Under the pieces are notes generated by a model, which was given only the letters and a program-made list of their open reading frames with translations, was not told where the DNA came from and made no database searches. Positions 12,601 through 21,650 of a stretch of 64,000 bases of DNA are shown piece after piece (the stretch's first letter is position 1; every line of letters begins with the position of its first letter). The DNA lies in NCBI GenBank assembly GCA_023614405.1, contig CM042684.1:469721650-469785649 (forward strand), in the 5' to 3' direction. A program made the translations under genes and the position numbers. The stretch is from Avena insularis. Its lineage: Eukaryota > Streptophyta > Magnoliopsida > Poales > Poaceae.

Positions 12601-13879
12601 ACCCTATCGGAGCAGCAGAGAGCAACATGGAGGAGACCACCATTGGGGACACACGCAGGCGATTGTAGGGGCGCGCCTGGCAGTGGAGGTCCTGGCCGAG
12701 GGGCTGGGACGAGGCGCGTCGGCGTCGAGGCGTGCGCGGGAGCGCGGCTCACAGAAGCATACCGGGGTGGAGGCGTCGGTCTTGGCGACCTCGAGGCCGA
12801 GGACGAGGGGGCGAGCAGCAAGGCGCGGTAGGCGTGCTCGGCGGGGTGGGGAAGAGCCTGGTCGGCTCGAGGAGGTGGACGGCGAGGAGATCTCGCGAGG
12901 GCGGTGGGGTCATGGCAGAGGAGTCTCGGGGCGGCTCGCCTGACTCACGGCGGCGGAAGACGTTGGGGCGGCGGCGGACTGCTGGCCACGGCGCAGACGA
13001 TGGTGGCGGACAGAGACAGGCGCGGAAGCTTGCAGGCGGAAGAGAAGGGGCGGCGAGATCCTGAAGGCGGCAGGGCAGAGGGCACGCGGGGCCTGGCGGC
13101 GGCCGACGACCGAGGTAAGGAGGGCGAGGAGAAAGGGAAAATGACGGGTGGGGAGGGTCGTGCGCCTGGTGGGGATGGGGAACCGAGGTAAGGTCGAGCG
13201 TGCTTGACGGGCGGGGAAGGAGGTGGGACCAGGAGAAAACGGTAGGTGGGGGGCCTGGGGCTGCGCACCCAGGTGGTGGATGGCGTGCGGGAGTCGGGAA
13301 AAAGGGGGTAGGTGGCGTCAGGATGGACCGATCGATCCTGGGGTGGAGGGGTGCGGCCCTTGGGACGTGGCCTGGTGGGAGGTGGCCAGGGGTGGGGCTG
13401 GTGAGGTGGCGAGACGGGGTTGGTCGGGGTGAGGTGGCGGCTGGGCCAGGTGGCATGGGAAGAGGCCAGGCGGGGTGAGAGAGAGAGAGAGGGGGGGAAA
13501 GGGTGGCGAGTGGGTCGGTTGGGGATTAGGGTTGGGTTTTTAAAACGGGCCGGTTAGTAGGTGGCCTGGCCTAACGGTTGGGCTGCCTCCCCGATAGAAA
13601 ATAGTTTTATTTTATTTAGTTTTGTTCGAAATAGACTTTGGTAATTGTTTTGTACATAAAAGAAAATATCCAGAAGAGGCCGGGTTTTAATTTGAAATAA
13701 AGACGGGGGTTTTAGAAAACAAAACCAGACTTTTCGAAAGTAGTTTTCAAACAAACCATGCATGATGACATGACGATGCTCAAATACAATGTGGCATGAT
13801 GACATGAGCATGCGGTCATGATGATGCAATGCACAAAAATACAGTGATTTTCTAGTAGTGGTTTTAGCGGGATGCCATA
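9618..13879 (-). repeat. 5' LTR of the LARD-like element
   Basis: Second LTR copy, 4262 bp, bounded by the primer-binding site on one side and the GATAC target duplication on the other. It carries the same GC-rich block (about 12440-13480). The proline-rich minus-strand open frame of 235 codons at 12749-13456 corresponds to broken frames in the other LTR and is not supported as a gene. Confidence 0.85.
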
Positions 13880-13884
13880 GATAC

Positions 13885-13908
13885 ACCCCTTATACTTGTG
13901 GGTCATCA
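13885..13908 (+). mobile_element. Gypsy-like LTR end, right part
   Basis: The last bases of the LTR interrupted by the LARD, ending 'gtgggtcatca'. In Triticeae Gypsy elements I recall this ending being followed by a primer-binding site; here unrelated GC-rich DNA follows, as expected if this is the outer end of a 3' LTR or solo LTR. Confidence 0.45.
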
Positions 13909-14228
13909 GTGGCCGGTGAGCTGCTGCACGCGTAGGAGCGGCGAACGCGACGGCCGGGGAGCACACCCGGCTGTCGACCTGCGGGCTTCACGGCGGGGCG
14001 GCAAACATGGCGGCCGGCGAGCACGACGTCCACCCCGCGGGTTTCCCGCGCCGGCCGGCGTGCGTGATGGACAGCTGCGGGCTTCATGGCGGGACAGCAG
14101 CAGCCGGTGAACGCGGCGGATGGCATGCTGCTCACGCGCAGCGGCCACGACGGCCAGCAAGTTGCAGCTCACCCGCGGGCTGTGCGGTGAAAAAGAAGGG
14201 ATAGAAAAGAAAGAAAAGGAAGAGAATT
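13909..14228. other. GC-rich stretch, unassigned
   Basis: About 320 bp rich in GGC and CGC. A phrase of the type 'cagctgcgggcttcatggcggg' is loosely repeated (around 13977 and 14073). Open frames run on both strands without any recognisable domain, as expected from composition alone. No function is assigned. Confidence 0.4.
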
Positions 14229-14613
14229 ACGGTCTGGCTTCTGGGTGTTACACACCGCTATACTTAGAAAAAGTAAAAAATAATTTAAAAAGGTTTAAAA
14301 AAATTGAATCTTTTTAATCAAAGATAATCAGGTATGATACTTATATAAAAATATTTGTCTAGGGAAATACTTTCATTGTATCCTAGGTAAAACAAATAAA
14401 GTCAAAACGCCCATGACCAGGTACATTCACCTTGCCATATTTTTGTCTTTTTATGCCTCGAAGACCATGCGAATCATTTCCTTTCCAAATATTTTTTTTA
14501 TAAGTACAATGCCTGATCATCTTTGATTTTAAAAAAAGTTCAAATTTTTTTAACCTTTTTTTAATTATTTTTTTAAGTATGGGGTGTGTAGCACCCGAGA
14601 GCCAAAAGTCCGC
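14229..14613. mobile_element. Foldback (long inverted repeat) MITE-like element
   Basis: The two ends are inverted copies of each other over roughly 150 bp, with mismatches: the left arm starts 'cggtctggcttctgggtg' and contains 'aatcaaagataatcagg'; the right arm read on minus contains 'ttttggctctcgggtg' and 'aatcaaagatgatcagg'. The arms nearly meet, so the whole 385 bp could fold into one hairpin. It has no coding potential. I could not define a target duplication, so the superfamily (Mutator-like foldback or other) is open. Confidence 0.7.
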
Positions 14614-14826
14614 GTTAGAAAAGGAATAAGTAAAATGAGTGGCTCTAATTTCGTAATTATAATGTATAAGATACTACTTTGCAAAATGTACCTGCCACGT
14701 CAGCATAACAGCGAGCCATCTATGTCAGAAACATGATCAACTCTAGGCAGAGTTGGTAGTTTTTGCGACAATCAGGCACAAAGTTGGTAGTTTGTTTTGC
14801 AGCAAACAGCAAACCGAAAAAGTGGT

Positions 14827-14935
14827 ACTCCCTCCGTCTCAAAATAGATGTCGCGGATAAAGCCTAGACATATATAGTCTAAATGTGTTTAGGAAATCCT
14901 TCTATTTTCGAAAAAGGCCTGGATATATATTATAG
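14827..14935. mobile_element. Stowaway-like MITE end
   Basis: Begins with the typical Stowaway terminus 'tactccctccgtctcaaaat' followed by AT-rich sequence ('gtctaaatgtgtttagg'). The matching right terminus is not found nearby, so only a left part is recognisable. Confidence 0.55.
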
Positions 14936-15072
14936 AAGTTTACTAGAAGTATAAAGCAGCATGAACATAATAAATATTACATCAAGGTCCCTAGATCACC
15001 GAACGACCACTACCGTCGACATATCGTTCTGCCTACGCAACGATATTGCCACTCCCTACCAGAGCCTACCCA

Positions 15073-15263
15073 AATTTGTTGATGACAACTGAAAATTCTT
15101 CGTGCAGCTGGACTAGCGCCCTAGAGAGCAAGTCGTCCTCATTGAATCCCGGAAATCCATTTTGGCTCCGAAAATTTGTTGATGACAACTGCAAATTCTT
15201 TGTGCACCTGCCCCGGAGGACTAGCGCCCTAGAGAGGAAGTCATCGCCACTGAACCCCGTGAA
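15073..15263 (+). repeat. Diverged tandem duplication, unit about 95 bp
   Basis: Two head-to-tail copies start 'aatttgttgatgacaact' (near 15073 and 15171) and each include 'gactagcgccctagagag'. The second copy has extra bases in the middle. Open frames across it are short and show no domain. Confidence 0.8.
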
Positions 15264-16377
15264 TTGATTCAAAGAATGTGACACCTAATATCGGCATCTT
15301 GCACACACAGGGAAAATACACCAACCTCCACACACATCCCAGCGATGCCAGAGAGCACCACCAAAACGAGGGCGAGGAACATGGATGACTTATTTCATGC
15401 CAACAGTGACACCATCACCTTGCTACCGGCAACCAAAGACCAGAACTTAACCTGGAAATAAACTCTAGCGGTACTAGGTACGAGTCCCTAGTAGTTCGGA
15501 ACCTCCCCATGCTCCCGCACCAGCCAAGCCGGTGGAGAAGGCGGGGGTCGTCGATCCACCAATGGAACAAAAGTTGAGGTAGGCGTGTTGGTGAGTAGGG
15601 TTTTGAAAAAGCACGTAATCCGATGAAAACACAAACTTGTAGCAAGCACTAAGAAAGCGTTTGTTCCGCAATAGAACTCATACGAGTTCCTTAAAATTTT
15701 CAAAACACTTACGCAACATTGAAAAATCCGAGGAAAAGATAACTTGTAACAAACACCCATAAAAGCTTGCAACACCTCAAGCGTGTTTTTGCAACGGAAC
15801 GCAAGTTCCTTCAAATTTCAAAGCACGTATGCAACAATATCCTGCAACATCTCGAGTGTGTTTTCGCAATGGAATGGATACTAGTTTGTTTCAATTTTAA
15901 AAGATGCAAGCAACATCAAAAAGATACACGAAACCGAACCGGGCTCGTCGGCAACGAATCCAACACGTCGAAGCTGCACAGAATCAGATCGAGCAACCGT
16001 GAATGCATTCCCCTTGGTACCCATCAATCTGGATTTTTTTGGGTCATCTATGGTTGTGCCATCCCTTTGGTGGAGGAGCAGCGAATGAGGGCGCTAGCTA
16101 GAGGAGGAGCAACGGTGGGGAAGGAGGAGGTAGGGTGAGGTGAAGGAGTTAGGGAGGGAGGTACAAGAAGAACATACGATGGCACTTGAGAGCAGTTGCA
16201 AGGAGAAGGATGTTGTGTGAGGAAGGCGACTTGACGCGCTTGATCGGTCGCCTGATTACAAGTTTTTTTCAACTTGTATGCTTCTCCTGGGAAACAGACT
16301 CCCGATACGGAAATGTACCGAAGATGGCAAAACAACATTGTCCCCTCTCCTTGATATCCAGGGGCAGCGCTCTACTA
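15264..16377. other. Intergenic stretch without a recognised gene
   Basis: No gene is supported here. A loose direct repeat of about 75 bp is visible: 'tgcaacacctcaagcgtg' near 15769 and 'tgcaacatctcgagtgtg' near 15843, both followed by a 'ttgcaa...' or 'tcgcaa...' phrase. The short open frames have neither domain nor codon bias. Confidence 0.5.
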
Positions 16378-16489
16378 GTCCCTTTCTGTACACACTCAGC
16401 TTCAGTCTGACAAAAATGGCTAGTGACTGCCTAAACAATGTGACGCGCCACGCGCGGTCCGGAAGGTAATCTGTCATGTGCGTTCAAGC

Positions 16490-16788
16490 CTAGATGGCGA
16501 GCAGTGACATGAAGCCAGCCCCGAGCAGTAGCGAGACGTTGAGGCCGAGCTGCAGGCGCGCTCTGCTCTGCACCCTGGGCTTGGTGAAGTCCTCCGCGAG
16601 GATGTCGACGAGCGCCATGTATACCAGTATCCCCGCCGCGGCGGCCTCGAGGAGCCCCTGCACGACCAGCGCCGTCGGGCTGGTCTCGTCGTGCACGGAG
16701 GATATGCGACGCCGACGCTGATGCCGACCTGCGTGGTGAGCGAGAAGAGGAGCGCCATTGCCACCACAGACTTGAGCGGAAACCTGGC
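16490..16788 (-). pseudogene. Duplicated, frameshifted last exon of the ZIP transporter gene
   Basis: This is a second copy of exon 3 of the neighbouring ZIP gene, about 450 bp beyond that gene's stop codon. Read on minus it starts at the same splice acceptor (...GTCAG then the Ala-Arg-Phe codons) and encodes the same last-exon segment. One base is missing near 16706 relative to the gene (GCGA in place of GGCGA on plus), which shifts the frame in the loop after the first membrane segment of this exon. Near the end the Trp codon TGG has become TAG. The duplicated block extends into intron 2 on one side and into the 3' flank on the other (about 16378-16800 against 17146-17550). The acceptor is intact, so the copy could in principle serve as an alternative last exon, giving an altered C terminus. 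Confidence 0.88.
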
Positions 16789-16936
16789 CTGACGTAAGAA
16801 AAAAAAAAAGAGAAAGTCTCTGTTTCGCCACGGCCAATGTGTGTTGGAAGTAGGAGCTTTTTGGTCCTCCATCTGCCGCTTGGGTGACTGGACGGGGAGG
16901 AAACCCAACGCCGTCATCGTTCACATGTGTGGAGAG

Positions 16937-17087
16937 CACTGGCGGAGCTACGAAGGAGTCGGGGGGCCCCCCAGATTTTTGAAAGTTAGAAAAAAATTCT
17001 GCAATACCTAGAATTGAAAAATTAGAGCATCCCCACACACACACACACACACACACAAAAAACAATGAAGTTCAAGCTCCACCACTG
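16937..17087. mobile_element. 151-bp hAT-type miniature element
   Basis: Flanked by a perfect 8-bp target duplication GTGGAGAG (16929-16936 and 17088-17095). Its termini CACTGGCGGAGCT and, on minus, CAGTGGTGGAGCT match at 11 of 13 positions. Eight-base duplications and CAGTGG-type ends are characteristic of hAT elements. The interior has a G-run/C-run and a (CA)n tract. It sits between the functional last exon of the ZIP gene and its broken duplicate, so it inserted after or during the divergence of the two copies. Confidence 0.85.
17035..17056. repeat. (CA)n microsatellite
   Basis: A CA tract of about 22 bp inside the small hAT element, in the 3' flank of the ZIP gene. Confidence 0.9.
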
Positions 17088-17236
17088 GTGGAGAGGCACA
17101 AAACTTACGTCAAGCACGGGTATTCAATTAGTTGTTCTTAATCTCTTCTATACAGACTCAGCTTCATCCTAACAAAAACGCCTAGTGACTGTGTACGCCA
17201 CGGGCGCAATGTAATCTGTCATGTACTCATGTGCGT

Positions 17237-18500
17237 TCAGGCCCAGATGGCGAGCAGGGACATGAGGCCAGCCCCGAGCAGCAGCGAGACGTTGAGGCCG
17301 AGCTGCAGGCGCGCTCTGCTCTGCACCCTGGGCTTGGTGAAGTCCTCGGCGAGGATGTCGACGAGCGCCATGTAGAGCAGTATCCCCGCCGCGGCGGCCT
17401 CGAGGAGCCCCTGCACGACCAGCGCCGTCGGGCTGGTCTCGTCGTAGACGGAAGATATGGCGATGCCGACGCCGATGCCGACCGGCGTGGTGAGCGAGAA
17501 GAGGAGCGCCATTGCCACCACAGACTTGAGCGAAAACCTGGCCTGACATTAGAAAAAGAGAGAGCTTATTCGAAGCGCTTGAAATGGATTCAGCATTGGG
17601 CCCAAACGTGGAGAAACTTCTCGGACAAACTACCGTGACGTGCTCACCTGGACAATGCAACCGCCGAGCCCGATGCCCTCGAAGAGCTGGTGGAACGTCA
17701 ACGCCGGGACTAGCGGCCGCACCGTGCGGGGGAAGTCGGAGGCGCCAAGTGACATGCCGATGATCAGCGAGTGCACCACCACACCCAGCTCCAACACCTT
17801 CACAGCAACACCACATACTGTACCAATTAATAAGACAATCAAATTGAACTTGTAAATTTGGAACTTTCTGTCTCCAACGTTGAGAAGATCCTACCTGAGA
17901 GATTACGCGGTGGCGCACGAGCTCGTCGCCGTCGCCGTCGGGCGGGGCGGCCAGCACGGACATCCCGTGCGCGTGCGCGTGCCCGTGGTGCTCGTCGGAG
18001 GCCTCCAGGTCCCCGGGCGCCGGCTCGTCGGTGACGGCTGCGGCCCTCTTGGCGTTGGTCCTGTGGAAGTACCCCGTGGCGACCGTATCCACGATGAGCG
18101 TCGCGATGGCCGCGAGCATGGCGACCAGCCCGGCGAACGGGAAGCGGCTCCAGGGCCCCGTGACGAGGCACGGCGAGCCCAGCGCGTCGAAGGCCGCGGG
18201 CAGGATGTGCACCATCCCCGTGGCGAGGATGACGCCCCCCGCGAAGGCCTTGAGGGCGAGGAAGAGGTCCGTGTCCGGCCGGAGCGCCGGGAACCTGCGG
18301 CCCAGGGACGGCACGCCCGCCCCGATCGCGCTGCCCACGAGGATGCAGACGATGGCGATGATCTTGAGCCGCAGCGCCTGCGCCTTGTCGCGGCCCGCGT
18401 CCTCGCCCGCGCAGTCGGCGTCGCGGTCGGTGGCAGCCAGCGCTGGCAGGACGGTGGTGGCCAGCAGGAGGCAGAGCACGGCGAGCACGCGCGAGGCCAT
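17237..18500 (-). CDS. ZIP-family divalent metal (Zn/Fe) transporter, three exons
   Basis: Exons on minus: 18500-17895, 17797-17648 and 17542-17237, joined by phase-0 introns of 97 and 105 bp with GT...AG ends, give 353 residues, the usual plant ZIP length. Residues 1-22 look like a signal peptide. Hydrophobic segments follow at about 46-65, 79-103 and 121-146, then a cytosolic variable loop with a His-rich cluster ([10 protein letters not shown], 170-179). Exon 2 carries the family signatures in membrane segments 4 and 5: [12 protein letters not shown] starting at His211 and [10 protein letters not shown] starting at His238, which supply the metal-coordinating His and Glu residues. Exon 3 gives the last three segments and a short tail. 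Members import Zn, Fe, Mn or related cations across the plasma membrane; the substrate cannot be told from sequence. The start is the first Met and gives the signal peptide directly. Many ZIP genes respond to metal deficiency, but I identify no specific regulatory element here. Confidence 0.93.
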
Positions 18501-18692
18501 CCGCGACGTATGACCCGGACGCCGGAGCTATACTAAGCTATGCGGAGTGCGACAGAGACTACTGGCACACATGCGCTTCTTGGCTCCGCTGGAATGGAAT
18601 GCAGCACACTATATGCTGGAAGTGGAACTTCGTCTTCTATATCTTTAATTAATACACCTTCAAGTATGCTGGCAGTGACAGATTTACTTAAC
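18501..18692 (-). promoter_or_regulatory. Presumed proximal promoter and 5' leader of the ZIP gene
   Basis: About 190 bp lie between the ATG and the first MITE. On minus a weak TATA-like CATATAGT occurs near 18610-18617, about 110 bp upstream of the start codon. This is a position-based inference only; no transcription start can be read from sequence. Confidence 0.3.
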
Positions 18693-18840
18693 CGCTCCGA
18701 TTGTAATTAATGTTCTTAGATTTGTCTAGATTCTAATATATTTGTTCATATTTTAGTATTTATGTTTTCGTGCTAGATATATATATATCTAAATTTAAAC
18801 AAATCTAAGAACATTAATTTAAATAAATCTATGACCTTTT
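18693..18840. mobile_element. Palindromic MITE-like element upstream of the ZIP gene
   Basis: The arms 'taattaatgttcttagattt' (about 18705-18724) and, inverted, 'aaatctaagaacattaattt' (about 18801-18820) pair almost perfectly around an AT-rich centre with an (AT)n run. Size and composition fit a Stowaway-like or other AT-rich MITE. It lies about 200 bp upstream of the ZIP start codon and could affect its promoter. Confidence 0.65.
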
Positions 18841-19181
18841 TAATCAGTTACTCATTCAGTCATAGATGGCTGCAACTTGCTGGCCGTCAACGGCGCTTCC
18901 CAGATGACTTTCACTATATCCAGCATTTTTCGATGCAAACGAAAGCATTGATGGCTTGGACGTTTGCTAGCCTCCCACGGCTAAACTGATGCGGGGCGGC
19001 AAGAGCGGAGCTATTACAAGTGCTAATGGCAGTGGTACGTGACGGACGAGGTTACGGAAGAGCCTACGCGCGCGCTGACACCAAGTCTGTCCCTATGCGG
19101 TGGCAGCTCCGGCGTTTTACGTATTTAGGAAGCGCGTGCGCGAGGCTGTGACCGATATTCGGTTGCCGGGCCTGCTCTGGT
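18841..19181. other. Intergenic stretch without a recognised feature
   Basis: About 340 bp of mixed composition. I see no gene, repeat or RNA structure that can be supported. Confidence 0.5.
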
Positions 19182-20050
19182 CAGGGATGGCAGTGGGTAC
19201 CCGATACCCGATAACCCGATGGGGCCTGTTCTAAATGGGGAGGGTCTGGTAAAGAAAAATATCCATGGGTCTGATTATTGGTAAAATCTCACACCCATCG
19301 GGTCTGGCGGGTGCGGGTATGGAGGTGCCAGACCTAGACCCACATACCCGCATACCCGGTATGACATGGGGGGCCCACTTGTAAGTCTGCAGAGAGGAAA
19401 CCCTAAACCCCCTACTCCTCAGTCCTCACTCCTCCCACTCGTCCATCCCTAGTTTTCCACACTCGAGTCCCGACCCCAGCCGCCATCAGAACTCCGCATC
19501 ACGCGCTTCTCTCCTCAGATCTCCTCCGGCGCCTTCCAGATCTCGCATCTCGCCCACCTCCTCCCGATCTCGCCTCCTCTTCCCTTCTCAAGATCTCGCG
19601 CTTCACTGCAAGCCCACTAGCCTCCTTCCTCATGGCCTCTTCTTTGGTTAGTTGTCGCCTGCAAGACCATGGAAGGCGGTCCCGTCGAGGGGAAAGAGGA
19701 CGGTGACACCGAGGTCACACCGACGGCGCCCCTACCGGGAGAGGAGACAGAGACTCCCCAGATCCCTCCGCACGGAAGAGGTACACTGTTGTGCTTTCTC
19801 CTCGGCATGAATCAATCGGCTTCGAGCACTAGGGATTTGGTCTCGAGCGCTAGGGGAGGTGGCCAGGGCGCTGGTTTTTTCGCGGGTCGCGGGTACCCGT
19901 CGAGTCTTGTATACCCGTCAGGTGGCGGATCTGGTAACGATCTGTACCCGGCAGTGTAATTGGGGCGGGTGGCGGGTGTGGGGAAACGGGGCGGGGGCGG
20001 GTATGGGTGGCCTGGATCCGGACCCGAACCCGGCGGGTGCCATCCCTCTG
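19182..20050 (+). mobile_element. Internally deleted hAT element with 5' exon remnant
   Basis: Termini CAGGGATGGCA (19182-19192) and, on minus, CAGAGGGATGGCA (20050-20038) are hAT-type inverted repeats, each followed by subterminal 'gggtacccg'/'cgggt' motifs. Between them come a pyrimidine-rich leader (19390-19620) and a short open frame starting at 19669, with an acidic, Pro/Thr-rich N terminus and no catalytic domain. This fits a hAT transposase gene that lost nearly all of its body and kept the promoter and first exon. No 8-bp duplication is visible, so the flanks have changed. A 20-odd-bp sequence around 'cccacttgtaagtctgcag' (19375-19393) also occurs inverted just outside the right end (20047-20068). 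Confidence 0.7.
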
Positions 20051-20145
20051 CAGACTTACAAGTGGGGCCCTCATGCTGCTACGCCACCTATACAAGTTTC
20101 TTTTTTCGCTCATGCGCAGACAAAAGCCCAAACTGACCGCAAATG

Positions 20146-20204
20146 CTGAATATTGTTCGAGGTCCTAGGCTCCTAGCTTAACTGAATATTGTTCGAGGTC
20201 CTAG
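20146..20204 (+). repeat. Short direct duplication, 23-bp unit
   Basis: 'ctgaatattgttcgaggtcc' plus 'tag' occurs at 20146-20168 and again at 20182-20204. Confidence 0.9.
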
Positions 20205-20344
20205 CAAGTAAGTTCAGTTGTGCAGTGCAGATCGAGGTGCAACAAATCCTTCCTGCAGTTAACTGGAAATGGCACCAGAATCCTGCGCGTAAAGTGGAGT
20301 TTGTTCTGCACTTCCGCACACGTTGACATGCAGGTTAACCAATT

Positions 20345-20425
20345 GTCTTTTGAAGTATGTATCTACATATAGCCAGTGGCGAAAGAATGTACCTACATAT
20401 AGCCAGTGGCAAAGGACGAAAAGAA
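20345..20425 (+). repeat. Duplicated end of the hAT remnant
   Basis: 'ctacatatagccagtggc' occurs twice about 40 bp apart, each time followed by a CGAAAG- or AAAGG-like hAT terminus. It looks like a small duplication at the element boundary. Confidence 0.7.
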
Positions 20426-21649
20426 TCTGAGATAGGATGAATCTAAAAAAATAATACTAAAATAAAATTGTCTAGAGGCATTAATGTTATACACATATAT
20501 GATTCTAACATAATCACTTAGTAGCACGATAGAAACAAAACATATTTTATTATATTTATAACCTAAAAATATACAAACGATAAAGTTTTAATGCAAGTCC
20601 TACAAAATAGCAAAACTCTACTTCTTTTCTAAAAATCTTCTGTACATCCCTTAGCCAATGTAGCACGCCCTAAAGTCATCAAGAAGCCATTGCGATATCT
20701 CATTGAACAAATCGGTCTTGATCATATTTGTTGCCAAGAAAATCCTTTCAATAGTTGTCATTGTCACTAGTAAAATAAATCAGCTCAATGAGGCGATAAA
20801 CCAACTGACACATGATATCCTTTTAAATACCAAGATAATCTCTAAAATATTAATTTCTATGTGTAAGAATGATGAATAGATAAATCTTAACTTGTATATG
20901 CTCATTCTCATAATAAGATCCATGATAAATGTCTCTAAGACTAGCAATCTTATTCATGTGAGTCTCTTGAGCCAAGACAAAAGAATTTTTTAAACAACTC
21001 AGAGATATCTCATTAAAGTGATGGTAAAAATTGGCAGTAATAGTCTATAACAACTATAGTGTAAAAATAATCAATATTGACCTCTTGGCTGGACACTTTT
21101 CTTAATTCCCCCATTTTGCTACCATTTTATTCACACTAAGGGTTGTGATGTAATTATCTATGCAAATTGACATCTTCCGATTGGGGCTCTAAACCGCATT
21201 ATATCCAATTGAGCAAACATGTTCACATATCCTTAGCAAAAGATATTGAGTTAAGTAATGCAATTATAATTTTAGGTCAATAAAATATACAGATCCAAAA
21301 TAGAACCATAGAACATAATTTGTCGCATACCTAAAGTTGGTTTTGATCATACCCAGCTTCAGTACCCCACCTAGGACATTGTTTATAGTAGAGATTTTCT
21401 AGATTTAGTTTTAGATATTGAAAAGATAAAATGTTAATTTTCAACTAGACAAGATCTAGTCCCTGTTTTCGGTTCAAAAACAGTTTTGAGCAGTGTTCAC
21501 TAAAACAAGCATAACTTTTTCATACGGCGTCCGTTTTTTATGTATAACCATTCAAATTATTCAGAAAAAACATGTGCATCTAAAGGTTTTCGCCAAAAAT
21601 TAAGGTAGGGTGGCTGTCCTACCTTGCCCTACTGGGAGCTCCGCCCCTG
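20405..21649 (-). pseudogene. Decayed hAT transposase (TTF-type/DUF4371-like), C-terminal part
   Basis: On minus, about 20830-20630 reads as a hAT C-terminal dimerisation domain: one frame gives TIERIF...MIKTDLFNE...WLLDDF...CYIG, the counterpart of the family pattern S/T-x-ER-x-F...K...L...WL-x-D-x-L...YIE. A frameshift lies just upstream ('CQLVYRLIEL' is in another frame) and stops interrupt the rest. The right end reads, on minus, CAGGGGCGGAGCTCCC, a hAT-type terminus, and the left end is CAGTGGC. The ends resemble those of the 151-bp element at 16937-17087, so that MITE may be a deletion derivative of this family. The element is long dead. The later Tat Gypsy element inserted exactly at its right end. 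Confidence 0.7.
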
Positions 21650-21650
21650 C

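Larger units (their letters stand above)
4574..13879 (-). mobile_element. LARD-like non-autonomous LTR retrotransposon with 4.25-kb LTRs
   Basis: Two near-identical direct repeats (4574-8827 and 9618-13879) enclose only about 790 bp. On the plus strand both begin TGTAACA and end GCCACA or GCCATA, and 5-bp target duplications GATAC lie at 4569-4573 and 13880-13884. Orientation comes from the primer-binding site: read on minus, the LTR ends TTACA and three bases later comes TGGTATCAGAGC (9614-9603), complementary to initiator-Met tRNA. The 5' LTR is therefore the right-hand copy. No gag, protease, reverse transcriptase or integrase sequence is visible, so the element must have been mobilised in trans. 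Long LTRs plus a short non-coding interior fit the LARD (large retrotransposon derivative) concept. The LTR end and tRNA choice resemble Tekay-type chromoviruses; that assignment is inference. Confidence 0.85.

Noticed and set aside
12749..13456. Proline-rich minus-strand open frame of 235 codons
   Set aside because: Same GC-rich LTR block; the equivalent in the other LTR (7690-8121) is broken and shorter. Low complexity fits composition rather than selection.
4574..13879. Plus-strand orientation of the LARD
   Set aside because: No primer-binding site follows 8827 on plus, whereas the initiator-Met site is exact on minus next to 9618.
13909..14172. Overlapping GC-rich frames of 65-88 codons
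   Set aside because: They occur on both strands, lack domains and have no supporting context.
16490..17065. 191-codon minus-strand frame as a separate gene
   Set aside because: Only its end matches ZIP exon 3; the upstream part runs through the 151-bp hAT element and intron-like DNA, with no start or splice support.
17169..18500. A single unspliced 443-codon ZIP frame
   Set aside because: It reads through both introns and gives unrelated sequence after residue 202; the three-exon model restores the conserved membrane segments.
17231..18536. Long plus-strand open frames over the ZIP gene (135, 160 and 218 codons)
   Set aside because: They are the reverse-strand shadow of GC-rich ZIP exons; the minus-strand exons explain the DNA with proper splice sites and family motifs.
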